This document shows, piece after piece, positions 1 to 5,373 of a DNA stretch of 7,743 nt (position 1 is the stretch's first letter; each line of letters begins with the position of its first letter). The notes under the pieces were generated by a model that did no database searches, was not told where the DNA came from, and worked only from the letters and a program-made list of their open reading frames with translations. The position numbers and the translations under genes were made by a program. Source of the stretch: a bacterium (GTDB lineage: Bacteria > Cyanobacteriota > Vampirovibrionia > Gastranaerophilales > Gastranaerophilaceae); the NCBI GenBank assembly GCA_017541565.1, contig JAFXYU010000270.1, forward strand, positions 1-7,743, in the 5' to 3' direction.

Positions 1-553
1 GATGACTCCAATTTAGTTTGTGTTTCAAAACTTGGTCGATAAATTTGTAATAAAGACAATTTTGTCCGTTATGAGTTGATAAAATACGGAGGGGATATCC
101 CCAAGTGATACATGGTCTTGCAGCTTGCCACAGTTCCATTGCTGATTTATGAAAAGCAAACTCATCAAGTACGACTTTTCCACCTTTAGAACGGAATCCT
201 TTCGGGTTTGATGAAAGTGCGTGTATTTTAGTTCCGTTTTTAAATTCTATAACGTAGGCTTTGATGTCTTTTTCATTATCAATTACGACTTCACCGATTG
301 ATGTTGCAGCAACATTAAAAAGTTTTGTCCATTGCTCGCAATAATCGATATATTCTCTTGCAGCAGATTCATCGGCAGAAGAAAACCACACAGCCGGAAC
401 TCTTTTGTAAACGCAGTCTCTTACATCTTCATAGCTTTGTACATACGTTGCTCCAATTCTTCGGGATTTCTCCCAAATTTTTACTTTTGAATTATCATCT
501 AACCACCTTAATTGATAAGGAAGAAAGAACGATGTTTTATTGTTGGTTGTCAT
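1..553 (-). CDS. Phage terminase large subunit, Mu gp28-like (N-terminal ATPase part, cut by window edge)
   Basis: This is the packaging motor ATPase, which drives DNA into the procapsid through the portal. My reverse-strand translation gives 184 residues before the left edge; the C-terminal nuclease domain is outside the window. Visible ATPase motifs, in order: a Q-motif-like PYQLRW at residues 12-17; a terminase-type Walker A variant, KSRRIGATY, at 29-37, in which arginines take the place of the classical GKS/T; a Walker B segment VVLDE at 127-131 with catalytic Glu131; and a motif III/coupling segment STHNG at 159-163. This order and spacing fit Mu gp28-type terminases. The ATG at 551-553 lies 17 nt inside the end of the small-subunit gene and has no clear Shine-Dalgarno sequence, so I infer translational coupling. 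The family is clear; the exact start is a little less certain. Confidence 0.93.
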   Translation of the reverse strand, partial: MTTNNKTSFFLPYQLRWLDDNSKVKIWEKSRRIGATYVQSYEDVRDCVYKRVPAVWFSSADESAAREYIDYCEQWTKLFNVAATSIGEVVIDNEKDIKAYVIEFKNGTKIHALSSNPKGFRSKGGKVVLDEFAFHKSAMELWQAARPCITWGYPLRILSTHNGQNCLYYKFIDQVLKHKLNWSH

Positions 554-983
554 TGTCTATATTTTGTTTTCGGGGTATTCCTAAAATTTCTTCTTCGATT
601 TTTGCAATAAAATCTGGGGTTAAACCTTTGCGATCTTCAATATCTTCGTGTTTAGCAACAACATCTTCATAATCTTTGACTTTAGCAAACATAGGAAGAA
701 CTCGGCAAAAAGCATACATTCTGCCGGTGTCGATTTTTTCTCCTGCATCTAAGTCTGCCGTAATATCTTTCATTAATTTACGTGCAAACTCAAACAATTC
801 TTCGTGAAAAGATTGTTTTGATTTTAAATAGTCCTGTTGTCTTTTATGCCAATCACCCTCTTCTTTCCACTTCATAACAGTTTTGCGATTAAGATTTAAC
901 ATATTTGCAATGCTTTCCATGGATTGATGATTGATGACATAAAGCCGTTCAGCTTCGTTATATAAATGTCGTTTACTATTCAA
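537..983 (-). CDS. Phage terminase small subunit-like HTH protein (DUF1804-like)
   Basis: This 148-residue protein is probably the DNA-recognition subunit of the packaging terminase. Residues about 10-45 form a helix-turn-helix of the kind found in small terminases: an ERLYVINHQSMESIANMLN segment followed by NRKTVMKWKEEGDW, the usual recognition helix and following tryptophan. The rest is helical and charged (about 50-135), suitable for oligomerisation, with a polar Asn/Asp/Gln tail. It resembles DUF1804 proteins of Mu-like phages. The start is a TTG at 981-983, supported by GGAG at 991-994 seven bases away; it overlaps the end of the upstream coiled-coil gene by 8 nt. Its own end overlaps the large subunit gene by 17 nt, the classical small-then-large terminase order. 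Direct binding to a pac site is inferred, not seen. Confidence 0.85.
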   Translation of the reverse strand: MNSKRHLYNEAERLYVINHQSMESIANMLNLNRKTVMKWKEEGDWHKRQQDYLKSKQSFHEELFEFARKLMKDITADLDAGEKIDTGRMYAFCRVLPMFAKVKDYEDVVAKHEDIEDRKGLTPDFIAKIEEEILGIPRKQNIDNDNQQ

Positions 984-1218
984 GTTCTGACTCCAAATTC
1001 TTTATTTTTGTTTCAAGTGATCGCATCTCTTGTTGGACATCGTTTAATCTTTTGGTTGAAGCAAGTGCTTTTTCAACATCAAGTTTTGCGATATCTTCAT
1101 AAGGATTTAAAAGAGAGCGGATTAATATTACAAGACCTGAAGCTTCCGTATCAAGTGTACGGAAGCTCTTTTTTGCCTCCGCTAACATTCCTTTCAGTTG
1201 TAGTCTTTCTGGATTCAT
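976..1218 (-). CDS. Small coiled-coil protein of the Mu-like terminase operon (gp26-like position)
   Basis: This 80-residue protein has no catalytic motif. An N-terminal helical part (about 5-35) is followed by an RSLLNPYEDIAKLDVEKA segment (about 34-51) and a C-terminal heptad-like coiled coil (about 52-80) ending in ESELE. The same arrangement (helix, IRxLLNP, LDVxxA, terminal coiled coil) is known to me from small proteins placed just before the terminase small subunit in Mu-like phages, so the call rests on sequence pattern and position together. Its role is unknown. ATG at 1216-1218 is preceded by AGGTG with seven bases of spacing. It follows the membrane-protein gene directly (that gene's stop TAG is the adjacent triplet) and overlaps the terminase small subunit by 8 nt, so co-translation is likely. 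Confidence 0.75.
   Translation of the reverse strand: MNPERLQLKGMLAEAKKSFRTLDTEASGLVILIRSLLNPYEDIAKLDVEKALASTKRLNDVQQEMRSLETKIKNLESELE
991..994 (-). promoter_or_regulatory. Ribosome binding site deciding a TTG start
   Basis: The minus strand reads GGAG, then seven bases, then TTG at 983-981. No ATG is available near here in this frame, and the TTG sits inside the last codons of the upstream gene, so this site is the main support for the non-ATG start of the terminase small subunit. Confidence 0.55.
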
Positions 1219-1464
1219 CTATGACACCTCTCTTTTTAAGATTGGACACCATAAATTGTTGTCGATTTTACTTTCTATTCTTGAAAGTAATGCTGCGTGG
1301 TATTGATTGGTCTCTAATAAATCTTTCAAGATTTCAAAATTGTTCTGAATAATCTTCTCAAAAGCTTTTACTTGAGATTGATGGTAAATGTACCAAATTG
1401 CAAAGATTAATGCAGGAAACCCTACGTTCTCTACAAATGGTGCTAATTGTTCTAAAAATTCCAT
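1219..1464 (-). CDS. Small single-pass membrane protein, holin-like or Mu gp25-like
   Basis: This 81-residue protein has one hydrophobic segment at about residues 13-28 (VGFPALIFAIWYIYH), then an amphipathic helical, charged tail with a coiled-coil character (about 30-70). An N-terminal membrane anchor beginning with a VGFPALI-type sequence and a cytoplasmic helical tail resembles BhlA/YvrJ-type holin-like proteins. By position (first of four genes leading to the terminase) it equally matches Mu gp25 (DUF2730-type membrane proteins). I cannot choose between the two; a role in lysis is only an inference, since no endolysin is in view. ATG at 1462-1464 has AAAGGA eight bases upstream. It is the promoter-proximal gene of the leftward operon, facing the divergent control region. 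Confidence 0.75.
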   Translation of the reverse strand: MEFLEQLAPFVENVGFPALIFAIWYIYHQSQVKAFEKIIQNNFEILKDLLETNQYHAALLSRIESKIDNNLWCPILKREVS

Positions 1465-1478
1465 ATATATTATCCTTT

Positions 1479-1488
1479 ATTGGTTGAT
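1479..1488 (-). repeat. Leader motif ATCAACCAAT upstream of the small membrane-protein gene
   Basis: The minus strand reads ATCAACCAAT here, just before AAAGGA and the ATG of the membrane-protein gene. It matches the plus-strand leader copies at 1743-1752 and 2751-2760 in nine of ten positions. Function unknown. Confidence 0.4.
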
Positions 1489-1580
1489 ATGACTGAAAGA
1501 AAAGGAGGAGCTTACTTTTTAGGGCAAGCACCCTCTTAATTTAGGAAAGGGAGTGGGGTAGAAAATAAGGAAGTAATGTG

Positions 1581-1610
1581 AGTATGAAAAAAGATTTGTA
1601 ACAGTTTCAG
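1581..1610 (-). promoter_or_regulatory. Weak candidate promoter for the leftward terminase operon
   Basis: On the minus strand, CTGAAA (1610-1605) and CATACT (1586-1581) are 18 bases apart, each matching the sigma70 consensus at four of six positions. It is the best pair I found facing left, and it would give a leader of roughly 110 bases. The match is poor. A phage-encoded activator may be needed, or the true promoter may be elsewhere in the region. Confidence 0.25.
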
Positions 1611-1634
1611 AATAACTTTTTCGCTGACTTATTT

Positions 1635-1694
1635 TCAAATGTAATTTTTCATGAATTTTTTACATGTAAAAAAAACATGAATTTTTACATTTGA
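1635..1694. repeat. 60-bp imperfect palindrome, candidate operator
   Basis: The left half (1635-1664) and the reverse complement of the right half (1665-1694) agree at 25 of 30 positions by my count. The core TTTTTTACATGTAAAAAA (1656-1673) is a perfect 18-bp palindrome. The outer arms begin TCAAATGTAA and end TTACATTTGA. Because of this symmetry, CATGAA-T(5 or 6)-ACAT also appears twice as a direct repeat (1650-1665 and 1676-1690). Four bases of the -35 box of the rightward promoter lie inside the right arm. The neighbouring genes point away on both sides, so a terminator function is unlikely; a binding site for a dimeric or tetrameric regulator fits better. The regulator itself is not in the window. 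Confidence 0.7.
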
Positions 1695-1720
1695 GAGTTG
1701 CTGTGAAAACAATTTATACT
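1691..1720 (+). promoter_or_regulatory. Candidate sigma70 promoter of the head/tail operon
   Basis: TTGAGA at 1691-1696 and TATACT at 1715-1720 are separated by 18 bases, and each matches the consensus hexamer at five of six positions. Transcription would start near 1727, giving a leader of about 45 bases before the protease gene at 1772. The -35 box overlaps the right end of the 60-bp palindrome, suggesting control by a protein bound there. Confidence 0.6.
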
Positions 1721-1742
1721 CCGAGTAGACATATATTTTTTA

Positions 1743-1752
1743 ATCAACCAAC
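1743..1752 (+). repeat. Leader motif ATCAACCAAC upstream of the protease gene
   Basis: This ten-base motif lies a few bases before the AAAAGGAG ribosome binding site of the protease gene. An identical copy is at 2751-2760 and a nine-of-ten copy is in the opposite leader at 1479-1488 (minus). Function unknown. Confidence 0.4.
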
Positions 1753-1771
1753 CCCAAAAGGAGTTTAATTA

Positions 1772-2749
1772 ATGAAATTCTACGAAGTTTTTAAAGCCGG
1801 AGTTTATCCTCAAGGCAAATTTACAAAGAAAGAAATCGCAGAAATTGCTAAAAACTATGACCCCAAGTTCTGCGAAGCACCAATCACAATTGACCATCAA
1901 CAAACAGGACCCGCATTCGGTTGGGTAGAATCAGTAAAAGCTGATGGCGAAAAATTAAAAGTCGCATTTAAAGACATTCCTCAAGAATTTGAACAAGCTG
2001 TAAATGACGGGAAATACAAAAAAGTTTCCGTTGAGATTTATAGAAATTTAGAGGGAAAAGGTGCATATTTAAAAGCCGTATCTTTTTTAGGTGCTGCTAC
2101 ACCTCAAGTTAAAGGACTTGAACAAATCAAATTTATGGAGTCCGAAGCTGATTTTTACGAATTAGAATCAGAAGAGGAAAAAGAAGAATTCTCGCAAGAG
2201 GAAGTTGATTCACTAAAAAAACAAGTTGAAGATTTAGAAACTGAACTTGCCAAATTTAAAGAATCAAACAAGAAAACCGAAACAATAAAATCACTAAAAG
2301 AAAAAATCTCGGCTTTGACAACCGAAGTTGCTTCTTTTAAAGAAAAAGCAGAAGGTAAAGAAGAGATTGAACAGGAATTAAACAGCATTAAAACGGCTAT
2401 TAAAAACAAAGAATACAATGAATTTATCGAAAAACAAATCGATAAAGGAATATTAATTCCTGCAAACAAAGATGTAGTTTTATCGGTTTTAAAAGAGTTA
2501 GACAATATTAAAAAGTTTGGCGAAGATTCACAAGTCGTTAATGACTTTAAAGCATTTATTGAATCTCTGCCAAACCAAGTTACATACAAAGAAATCGCTA
2601 AAAAGGAAGAACAAGCTTCCGTTAACGATGATGCTGATAAATTCGCTGATGCTGATGAAGACAGTCTTGAAATCTTCAAAGAAGCAAAGGCACTCGCTGC
2701 TAAAGAAAACATCTCATTTAAAGATGCTCTTCTAAAGCTAAATATCTAA
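1772..2749 (+). CDS. Mu gpI-like prohead protease with C-terminal scaffold domain
   Basis: This 325-residue protein combines a capsid-maturation serine protease with a scaffold. Residues 1-115 match the gpI-type (assemblin-fold) protease. APITIDHQ carries the likely catalytic His42, followed by PAFGWVESVKADGEKLKVAF, and KKVSVEIY at 83-90 carries the likely nucleophile Ser86. Residues about 125-215 are Glu/Lys-rich and predicted coiled coil, as expected for a scaffold. The C-terminus is acidic (NDDADKFADADED) and ends with the LEIFKEAKALAAKENISFKDALLKL helix that recurs at scaffold C-termini. In this family the protease cleaves its own scaffold part and the shell is then matured. ATG at 1772 follows AAGGAG with eight bases of spacing. 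It is first in the rightward operon, with the major capsid gene next, the usual Mu order (I then T). Only one other methionine (Met122) exists, at the domain boundary. Confidence 0.93.
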   Translation: MKFYEVFKAGVYPQGKFTKKEIAEIAKNYDPKFCEAPITIDHQQTGPAFGWVESVKADGEKLKVAFKDIPQEFEQAVNDGKYKKVSVEIYRNLEGKGAYLKAVSFLGAATPQVKGLEQIKFMESEADFYELESEEEKEEFSQEEVDSLKKQVEDLETELAKFKESNKKTETIKSLKEKISALTTEVASFKEKAEGKEEIEQELNSIKTAIKNKEYNEFIEKQIDKGILIPANKDVVLSVLKELDNIKKFGEDSQVVNDFKAFIESLPNQVTYKEIAKKEEQASVNDDADKFADADEDSLEIFKEAKALAAKENISFKDALLKLNI

Positions 2750-2750
2750 T

Positions 2751-2760
2751 ATCAACCAAC
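2751..2760 (+). repeat. Leader motif ATCAACCAAC after the protease stop codon
   Basis: This copy is identical over ten bases to the motif at 1743-1752. It begins one base after the protease gene ends and lies about 70 bases before the major capsid start. No promoter hexamers are evident around it. Confidence 0.4.
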
Positions 2761-2774
2761 ACTCAAAAATTAAA

Positions 2775-2800
2775 TACATTTACCCTACATACATTTACCC
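2775..2800 (+). repeat. Two TACATTTACCC direct repeats, 15-bp period, in the capsid gene leader
   Basis: The 11-base sequence TACATTTACCC occurs at 2775-2785 and exactly 15 bases later at 2790-2800, where it runs on into a stretch of seven C. The tail sheath leader has the core ATTTACCCC twice with the same 15-base period (5373-5381, 5388-5396), and the tail tube leader has it once (6821-6829). The repeats lie 14-40 bases upstream of the AAAGGAG site of the major capsid gene, so a role in translation or RNA processing of the highly expressed virion genes is possible. Confidence 0.65.
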
Positions 2801-2828
2801 CCCCACAAAAAACAAAGGAGTTTATTCT

Positions 2829-3749
2829 ATGGGAAGACTTGAAGAATTACGCATAAATGCGTACCTATCGGAAGTCGCTCGTGGATACAAAAACAACGCA
2901 TTTATTGCCGATGTACTATTCCCGACAATTTATTCCGAAAAAGAAAAAATAGACATTTTTGAATTCAACAAAGAAGCGTTTAATATCTATGATACTGAAC
3001 GTGCAATTCGTGCGAATTCAAACGTAATCTCTCCACAGGGATTCAAAAAACACACCACAACTCTTACCGAACACGATTTGTCTTATCCTATCGATTATCG
3101 TGAAGAGCAAGAGGCAGAAAAAGTTAAACTGCAACTTCACGCAACAAACGTGGTAACGGAAGGTCTGCAACTCAAACATGAAAAAGAATGTGCAGATTTG
3201 GTTCAAGATTTATCCAACTATCCGTCAGAAAATAAAATCGCATTATCCGGCACAGCTTGTTTCGATAATGATGCTTCTGATCCACAGGGCGTTGTTGATG
3301 ATGCAAAAAATGCTATATCTAAAAAAATCGCTCAAGACCCTAACGTAATGGTTATCGGTCAAGATGCTTGGATAGCTCTAAAAAGAAACAGCCAACTGCG
3401 TGGTTTGATTTCTGATTCAAAAACAAAATTAGTAACTCTTGATTTACTAAAAGAAATCTTTGAAATCGACAACATCGTAATTGGTAAATCTATATTCGCT
3501 GATGCAAACGGAAACTTTACAAGAATATGGAAAGACAACATTATTCTTGCATACGTTCCAAACTTGGGTGCATCAAGAACTGAATACGACCCGTCATTCG
3601 CTTATACAGTTCGTAAAAAAGATGCTCTCAAAGTTGATGAGTATTCAAAAGAGGGAAACAAAGTGAAATATATCAGAGCTACTGATATTTATACACCATT
3701 CCTCGTTGGTGCTGAAGCAGGATATTTAATCTCTAACACTAATTCTTAA
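2829..3749 (+). CDS. Phage major capsid protein (HK97-fold type)
   Basis: This 306-residue protein is probably the shell subunit. The N-terminus has the pattern NAYLSEVARGYKNNAFIADV followed by LFPTIYSEKEKIDIFEFNKEAF, a signature of one large family of HK97-fold capsid proteins. The middle helix (about 95-130) precedes the A-domain region with NVMVIGQDAWIALKRN (about 172-187). The C-terminus has a DIYTPFLVGAEAGYLISN segment (about 286-303), similar to other members. The length is typical. It directly follows the protease/scaffold gene and precedes small head genes, the normal place for the shell protein. AAAGGAG lies at 2814-2820, eight bases before ATG, a very strong site matching high expression. 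The 79-base leader contains two 11-base direct repeats. It is unlikely to be anything else; no Mu gpT-specific motif was identified. Confidence 0.9.
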   Translation: MGRLEELRINAYLSEVARGYKNNAFIADVLFPTIYSEKEKIDIFEFNKEAFNIYDTERAIRANSNVISPQGFKKHTTTLTEHDLSYPIDYREEQEAEKVKLQLHATNVVTEGLQLKHEKECADLVQDLSNYPSENKIALSGTACFDNDASDPQGVVDDAKNAISKKIAQDPNVMVIGQDAWIALKRNSQLRGLISDSKTKLVTLDLLKEIFEIDNIVIGKSIFADANGNFTRIWKDNIILAYVPNLGASRTEYDPSFAYTVRKKDALKVDEYSKEGNKVKYIRATDIYTPFLVGAEAGYLISNTNS

Positions 3750-3778
3750 TTCTAAAAATGTTTATTATTTTTTAATCT

Positions 3779-3788
3779 ATTTATACTC
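3779..3788 (+). promoter_or_regulatory. Possible -10 element upstream of the gp35-like gene
   Basis: ATTTATACTC here is identical over ten bases to the -10 region of the promoter at 1712-1721, including the TATACT hexamer (3782-3787). It sits in the very AT-rich 65-base gap after the capsid gene. No good -35 box stands 16-18 bases upstream, so an independent promoter for the downstream genes is only possible. Confidence 0.25.
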
Positions 3789-3814
3789 TAAAAACAAATA
3801 ACGGAGACAATAAA

Positions 3815-4066
3815 ATGGCAAAGTATATAGTAAAACACACTACCATTCTTCACAACAAAAAAGCTTATGCGGAAGGCACTACAATTGATTTAAAAGAAGA
3901 TGATGCAAAAAGACTTGCAGACTTCTTGGAAGCAATTCCCGAAGCAGCTCCAAATAAGCAAAACGGCAATAAAAAAGCCGAGCAGAAATCACAAGACAAC
4001 ACCAAAACCGACAAATCTGAAGGGGATGGTGTAACAGGAGGTGCTGATGGCGAAAAAACTGTATAA
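3815..4066 (+). CDS. Mu gp35-like small head-region protein
   Basis: This 83-residue protein has two parts. Residues 1-42 form a compact domain with the pattern YIVKHTTILHNKKAYAEGTTIDLKEDDAKRLADFL, much like the short domain of Mu gp35/HI1506-type proteins (a Y-x-G-x-x-I-x-L turn followed by an A/L-rich helix). Residues about 45-83 are a charged, Gly/Lys/Asp-rich tail that looks disordered. The role is not established; the position right after the major capsid gene matches Mu gp35. ATG at 3815 follows GGAG (3803-3806) with eight bases of spacing. The last 20 nt overlap the next gene, and the strong ribosome binding site of that gene lies inside this tail. Confidence 0.75.
   Translation: MAKYIVKHTTILHNKKAYAEGTTIDLKEDDAKRLADFLEAIPEAAPNKQNGNKKAEQKSQDNTKTDKSEGDGVTGGADGEKTV
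4036..4042 (+). promoter_or_regulatory. Ribosome binding site AGGAGGT deciding the start of the decoration-like gene
   Basis: AGGAGGT lies inside the end of the gp35-like gene, with ATG at 4047 four bases after it. A GTG at 4041 in the same frame is part of the site itself, so it cannot be the start. Confidence 0.7.
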
Positions 4067-4388
4067 ACCAATCCTCATTGATTCTATAAAAGCAGGCGAA
4101 AATGTTGAGCAATATAGATTTATAGGATTCAACGGAAGACATTGTGCTGCAGGAGCTAAAGCATACGGAATCTGCGATGTATCAACCGAAAAAGACCAAT
4201 TAGCACCGATAGGTGTTTTAGGAATTTTTCTTGTTGAAGCAGGAGCAGCCGTTTCAGTCGGTGCAAAAGTAACATCTGATGCAAACGGCAAAGCAGTAAC
4301 TGTTGCAAACTCTGACGAAGTAAACGGAATTGCTCTTGATTCAGCTTCAGCATCCGGAGACATTATTCGTATAGTAAGAGGCATTTAG
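4047..4388 (+). CDS. Capsid decoration (cement)-like protein, DUF2190-like
   Basis: This 113-residue, Ala/Gly/Val-rich protein is probably a small beta-structured protein that binds the outside of the capsid and stabilises it. The pattern is a string of turns and strands: AGENVEQYRFIGFNG (17-30), then an AKAYGICDVS segment (37-46), IGVLGIFLVEAGAAVSVGAKVTSDANGKA (55-83), and a closing EVNGIALDSASASGDIIRIVRGI (91-113). The alternation of a strand changing 'past history' to 'property', the GAKVTSDANGKA turn and the final NGIALDSAxxSGDxIRI are typical of DUF2190-type decoration proteins of phage heads. The gene overlaps the gp35-like gene by 20 nt and has a near-perfect AGGAGGT site. A spacer with hairpins (4389-4475) follows. 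A plain hypothetical head protein is the alternative. Confidence 0.75.
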   Translation: MAKKLYKPILIDSIKAGENVEQYRFIGFNGRHCAAGAKAYGICDVSTEKDQLAPIGVLGIFLVEAGAAVSVGAKVTSDANGKAVTVANSDEVNGIALDSASASGDIIRIVRGI

Positions 4389-4401
4389 CGGATTTTCGGT
4401 A

Positions 4402-4458
4402 GGGCGAAGCCCGTAAGAGCAAATAGCCTGTTTGAGTGCTAATTTGCGAAGCAAATTA
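4402..4458 (+). other. Cluster of hairpins, two mutually exclusive, before the gp36-like gene
   Basis: Three structures can form. Hairpin 1: GGGC-GAA-GCCC at 4402-4412. Hairpin 2: TAATTTGC-GAA-GCAAATTA at 4440-4458, an eight-base stem with a three-base loop. Hairpin 3: GCAAATAGC (4419-4427) pairs with GCTAATTTGC (4438-4447) with one bulged A and a ten-base loop. Hairpins 2 and 3 share bases 4440-4447, so only one can form. Hairpins 1 and 2 both have the core GCGAAGC, known as an unusually stable DNA mini-hairpin. No run of T follows, so an ordinary rho-independent terminator is unlikely; an mRNA stability or translation element, or a copy of a host intergenic repeat, fits better. Confidence 0.55.
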
Positions 4459-4523
4459 AAACGAAAATAAAGGCTATGCGTACCCGAATAATCCAAGACT
4501 GCATTAAACTTGAAAGCCAACAA

Positions 4524-4973
4524 ATGAATTGTTACTGTACTTCACAAGATATTGAAACACAAATCTCCACTCCTACTCTAATCCAACTCTCCTCTGATAA
4601 TGGGCAAGATGCTATCGACCAAGTTGTCGTTGAAGAAGCGATAATTTATGCATCTACACTCATAGACGGGTATTTGAGAGGAAGATATAATCTGCCTCTT
4701 AATACCCACTTTCCTTTGCTTCGTGTTCTCTGCATTGATATCAGCATTTACAGGTTATATAGCAGAAGAGTTTACACCGAGATACCCGAAGTAATCTCGG
4801 AAGCTTACAAAAATGCAATCGCAACTCTCAGAGATATTCAAAAAGGTATTATCTCTCTTCAGGCAGAAAACAGCGAAACGGAAGAAACTGCAAGTTTTAA
4901 TCCCGATGAATATCGGACAAACAAAGATATATTAGACAGACTCTTTGGGAAACAAAAACTGAATGAATATTAG
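4524..4973 (+). CDS. DUF1320 (Mu gp36-like) head-tail connector-region protein
   Basis: This is a member of the gp36/DUF1320 family, found between capsid and tail genes of Mu-like phages. Recognised pattern from residue 1: NCYCTSQDIETQI, then LIQLSSDNG, then the family hallmark EEAIIYASTLIDGYLRGRYNLPL, then PLLRVLCIDISIYRLYSRR and a YKNAIATLRDIQKGIISL helix. The C-terminus is polar. I chose the ATG at 4524 (149 residues) because family members normally begin a few residues before this Y-(A/C)-(T/S)-x-x-D segment. An in-frame ATG at 4476 would add 16 residues, but AAAGG stands only two bases before it, too close for a good site. Neither start has a strong ribosome binding site (GAAAG at 4512-4516 for the chosen one). 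It overlaps the gp37-like gene by 11 nt. Confidence 0.85.
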   Translation: MNCYCTSQDIETQISTPTLIQLSSDNGQDAIDQVVVEEAIIYASTLIDGYLRGRYNLPLNTHFPLLRVLCIDISIYRLYSRRVYTEIPEVISEAYKNAIATLRDIQKGIISLQAENSETEETASFNPDEYRTNKDILDRLFGKQKLNEY

Positions 4974-5373
4974 AGAAATTGAAAACTCAATAATTGAACA
5001 ATTGAAAACATCTTTCCCCGAAGTTCTCGTTCAGGGTTTCCCCGATAAGCCGTCTCAATTTGTATTATTACATCCCATCGGAGCTTTGTTAGTTCACTAT
5101 CAAGGCAGCAATTATACAACGACACAAGCATTGAGTTTTATTACTCAAGAAAATAAAAAAGAATTCTCTATTACAGTCATAACACGACATTTAAGAGATA
5201 ATAACGGAGCTTACGAATACATCGATAAAGTAAAAGCAGCATTAAGCGGATTCTCTATTGATGAATGTACCTCCCTAATACCAACAAAAGATTATTTTAT
5301 TTCCGAAAATGCAGGAATTTGGCAGTACGGAATAAACTTTACTCTCAAAACTCAAAATATACAAACAATTTAA
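4963..5373 (+). CDS. Mu gp37-like protein (Gp37 family)
   Basis: This 136-residue protein belongs by pattern to the Gp37 family of Mu-like phages, located between gp36 and the tail sheath and thought to act at the head-tail interface or tail terminus. Visible signature: an N-terminal helix IREIENSIIEQLKTSFP, then VLVQGFPDKP (21-30), then LLHPIGALLVHYQGSNY (35-51), a variable QALSFITQENKKEFSITVITRHLRDNNGAYEYIDKVKAALSGF region and a closing strand around WQYGINFTLKT. The precise role is inferred from position. ATG at 4963 lies within the last codons of the gp36-like gene (11-nt overlap); GGGA is about 13 bases upstream, a weak site, so translational coupling is likely. The 34-base gap to the sheath gene carries the ATTTACCCC repeats. 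Confidence 0.85.
   Translation: MNIREIENSIIEQLKTSFPEVLVQGFPDKPSQFVLLHPIGALLVHYQGSNYTTTQALSFITQENKKEFSITVITRHLRDNNGAYEYIDKVKAALSGFSIDECTSLIPTKDYFISENAGIWQYGINFTLKTQNIQTI

Larger units (their letters stand above)
1465..1771. promoter_or_regulatory. Divergent control region between terminase operon and head/tail operon
   Basis: This is 307 bases with no credible gene: the few ATG triplets on either strand run into stops within a few codons. It separates two operons transcribed away from each other, so it must supply both promoters. The right half is strongly AT-rich and holds a 60-bp dyad and a rightward promoter (own entries). The left half (about 1495-1575) is purine-rich on the plus strand with only a weak 4-bp hairpin, AGGG/CCCT at 1521-1534. 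Each leader carries one copy of an ATCAACCAA(C/T) motif next to the ribosome binding site: 1743-1752 on the plus strand and 1479-1488 on the minus strand. Confidence 0.8.

Noticed and set aside
325..672. Plus-strand open frame of 115 codons
   Set aside because: Antisense to the terminase large and small subunit genes, which have clear motifs; its own product has no recognisable pattern.
966..1352. Plus-strand open frame of 128 codons
   Set aside because: Antisense to the coiled-coil and membrane-protein genes; hydrophobic composition is what complementary codons of such genes produce, and no ribosome binding site was seen.
1501..1590. Small gene in the left half of the divergent region, suggested by AAAGGAGG at 1501-1508
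   Set aside because: No start codon follows at proper distance, and the ATGs near 1577 and 1584 end within a few codons.
1635..1694. Phage attachment site or CRISPR repeat
   Set aside because: A single dyad with no spacers, no integrase and no second copy in view; regulatory use fits the divergent position better.
2155..2712. Minus-strand open frame of 185 codons, Ser/Leu-rich
   Set aside because: It mirrors the Glu/Lys-rich scaffold part of the protease gene; GAA and AAA codons read backwards give Ser, Phe and Leu.
3879..4384. Several overlapping minus-strand frames opposite the gp35-like and decoration-like genes
   Set aside because: Shadows of two plus-strand genes with strong ribosome binding sites; low-complexity Leu/Ala/Ser products.
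4440..4458. Rho-independent terminator after the decoration-like gene
   Set aside because: The hairpin is followed by A-rich sequence, not a run of T, on the plus strand; no genes on the minus strand would need it.
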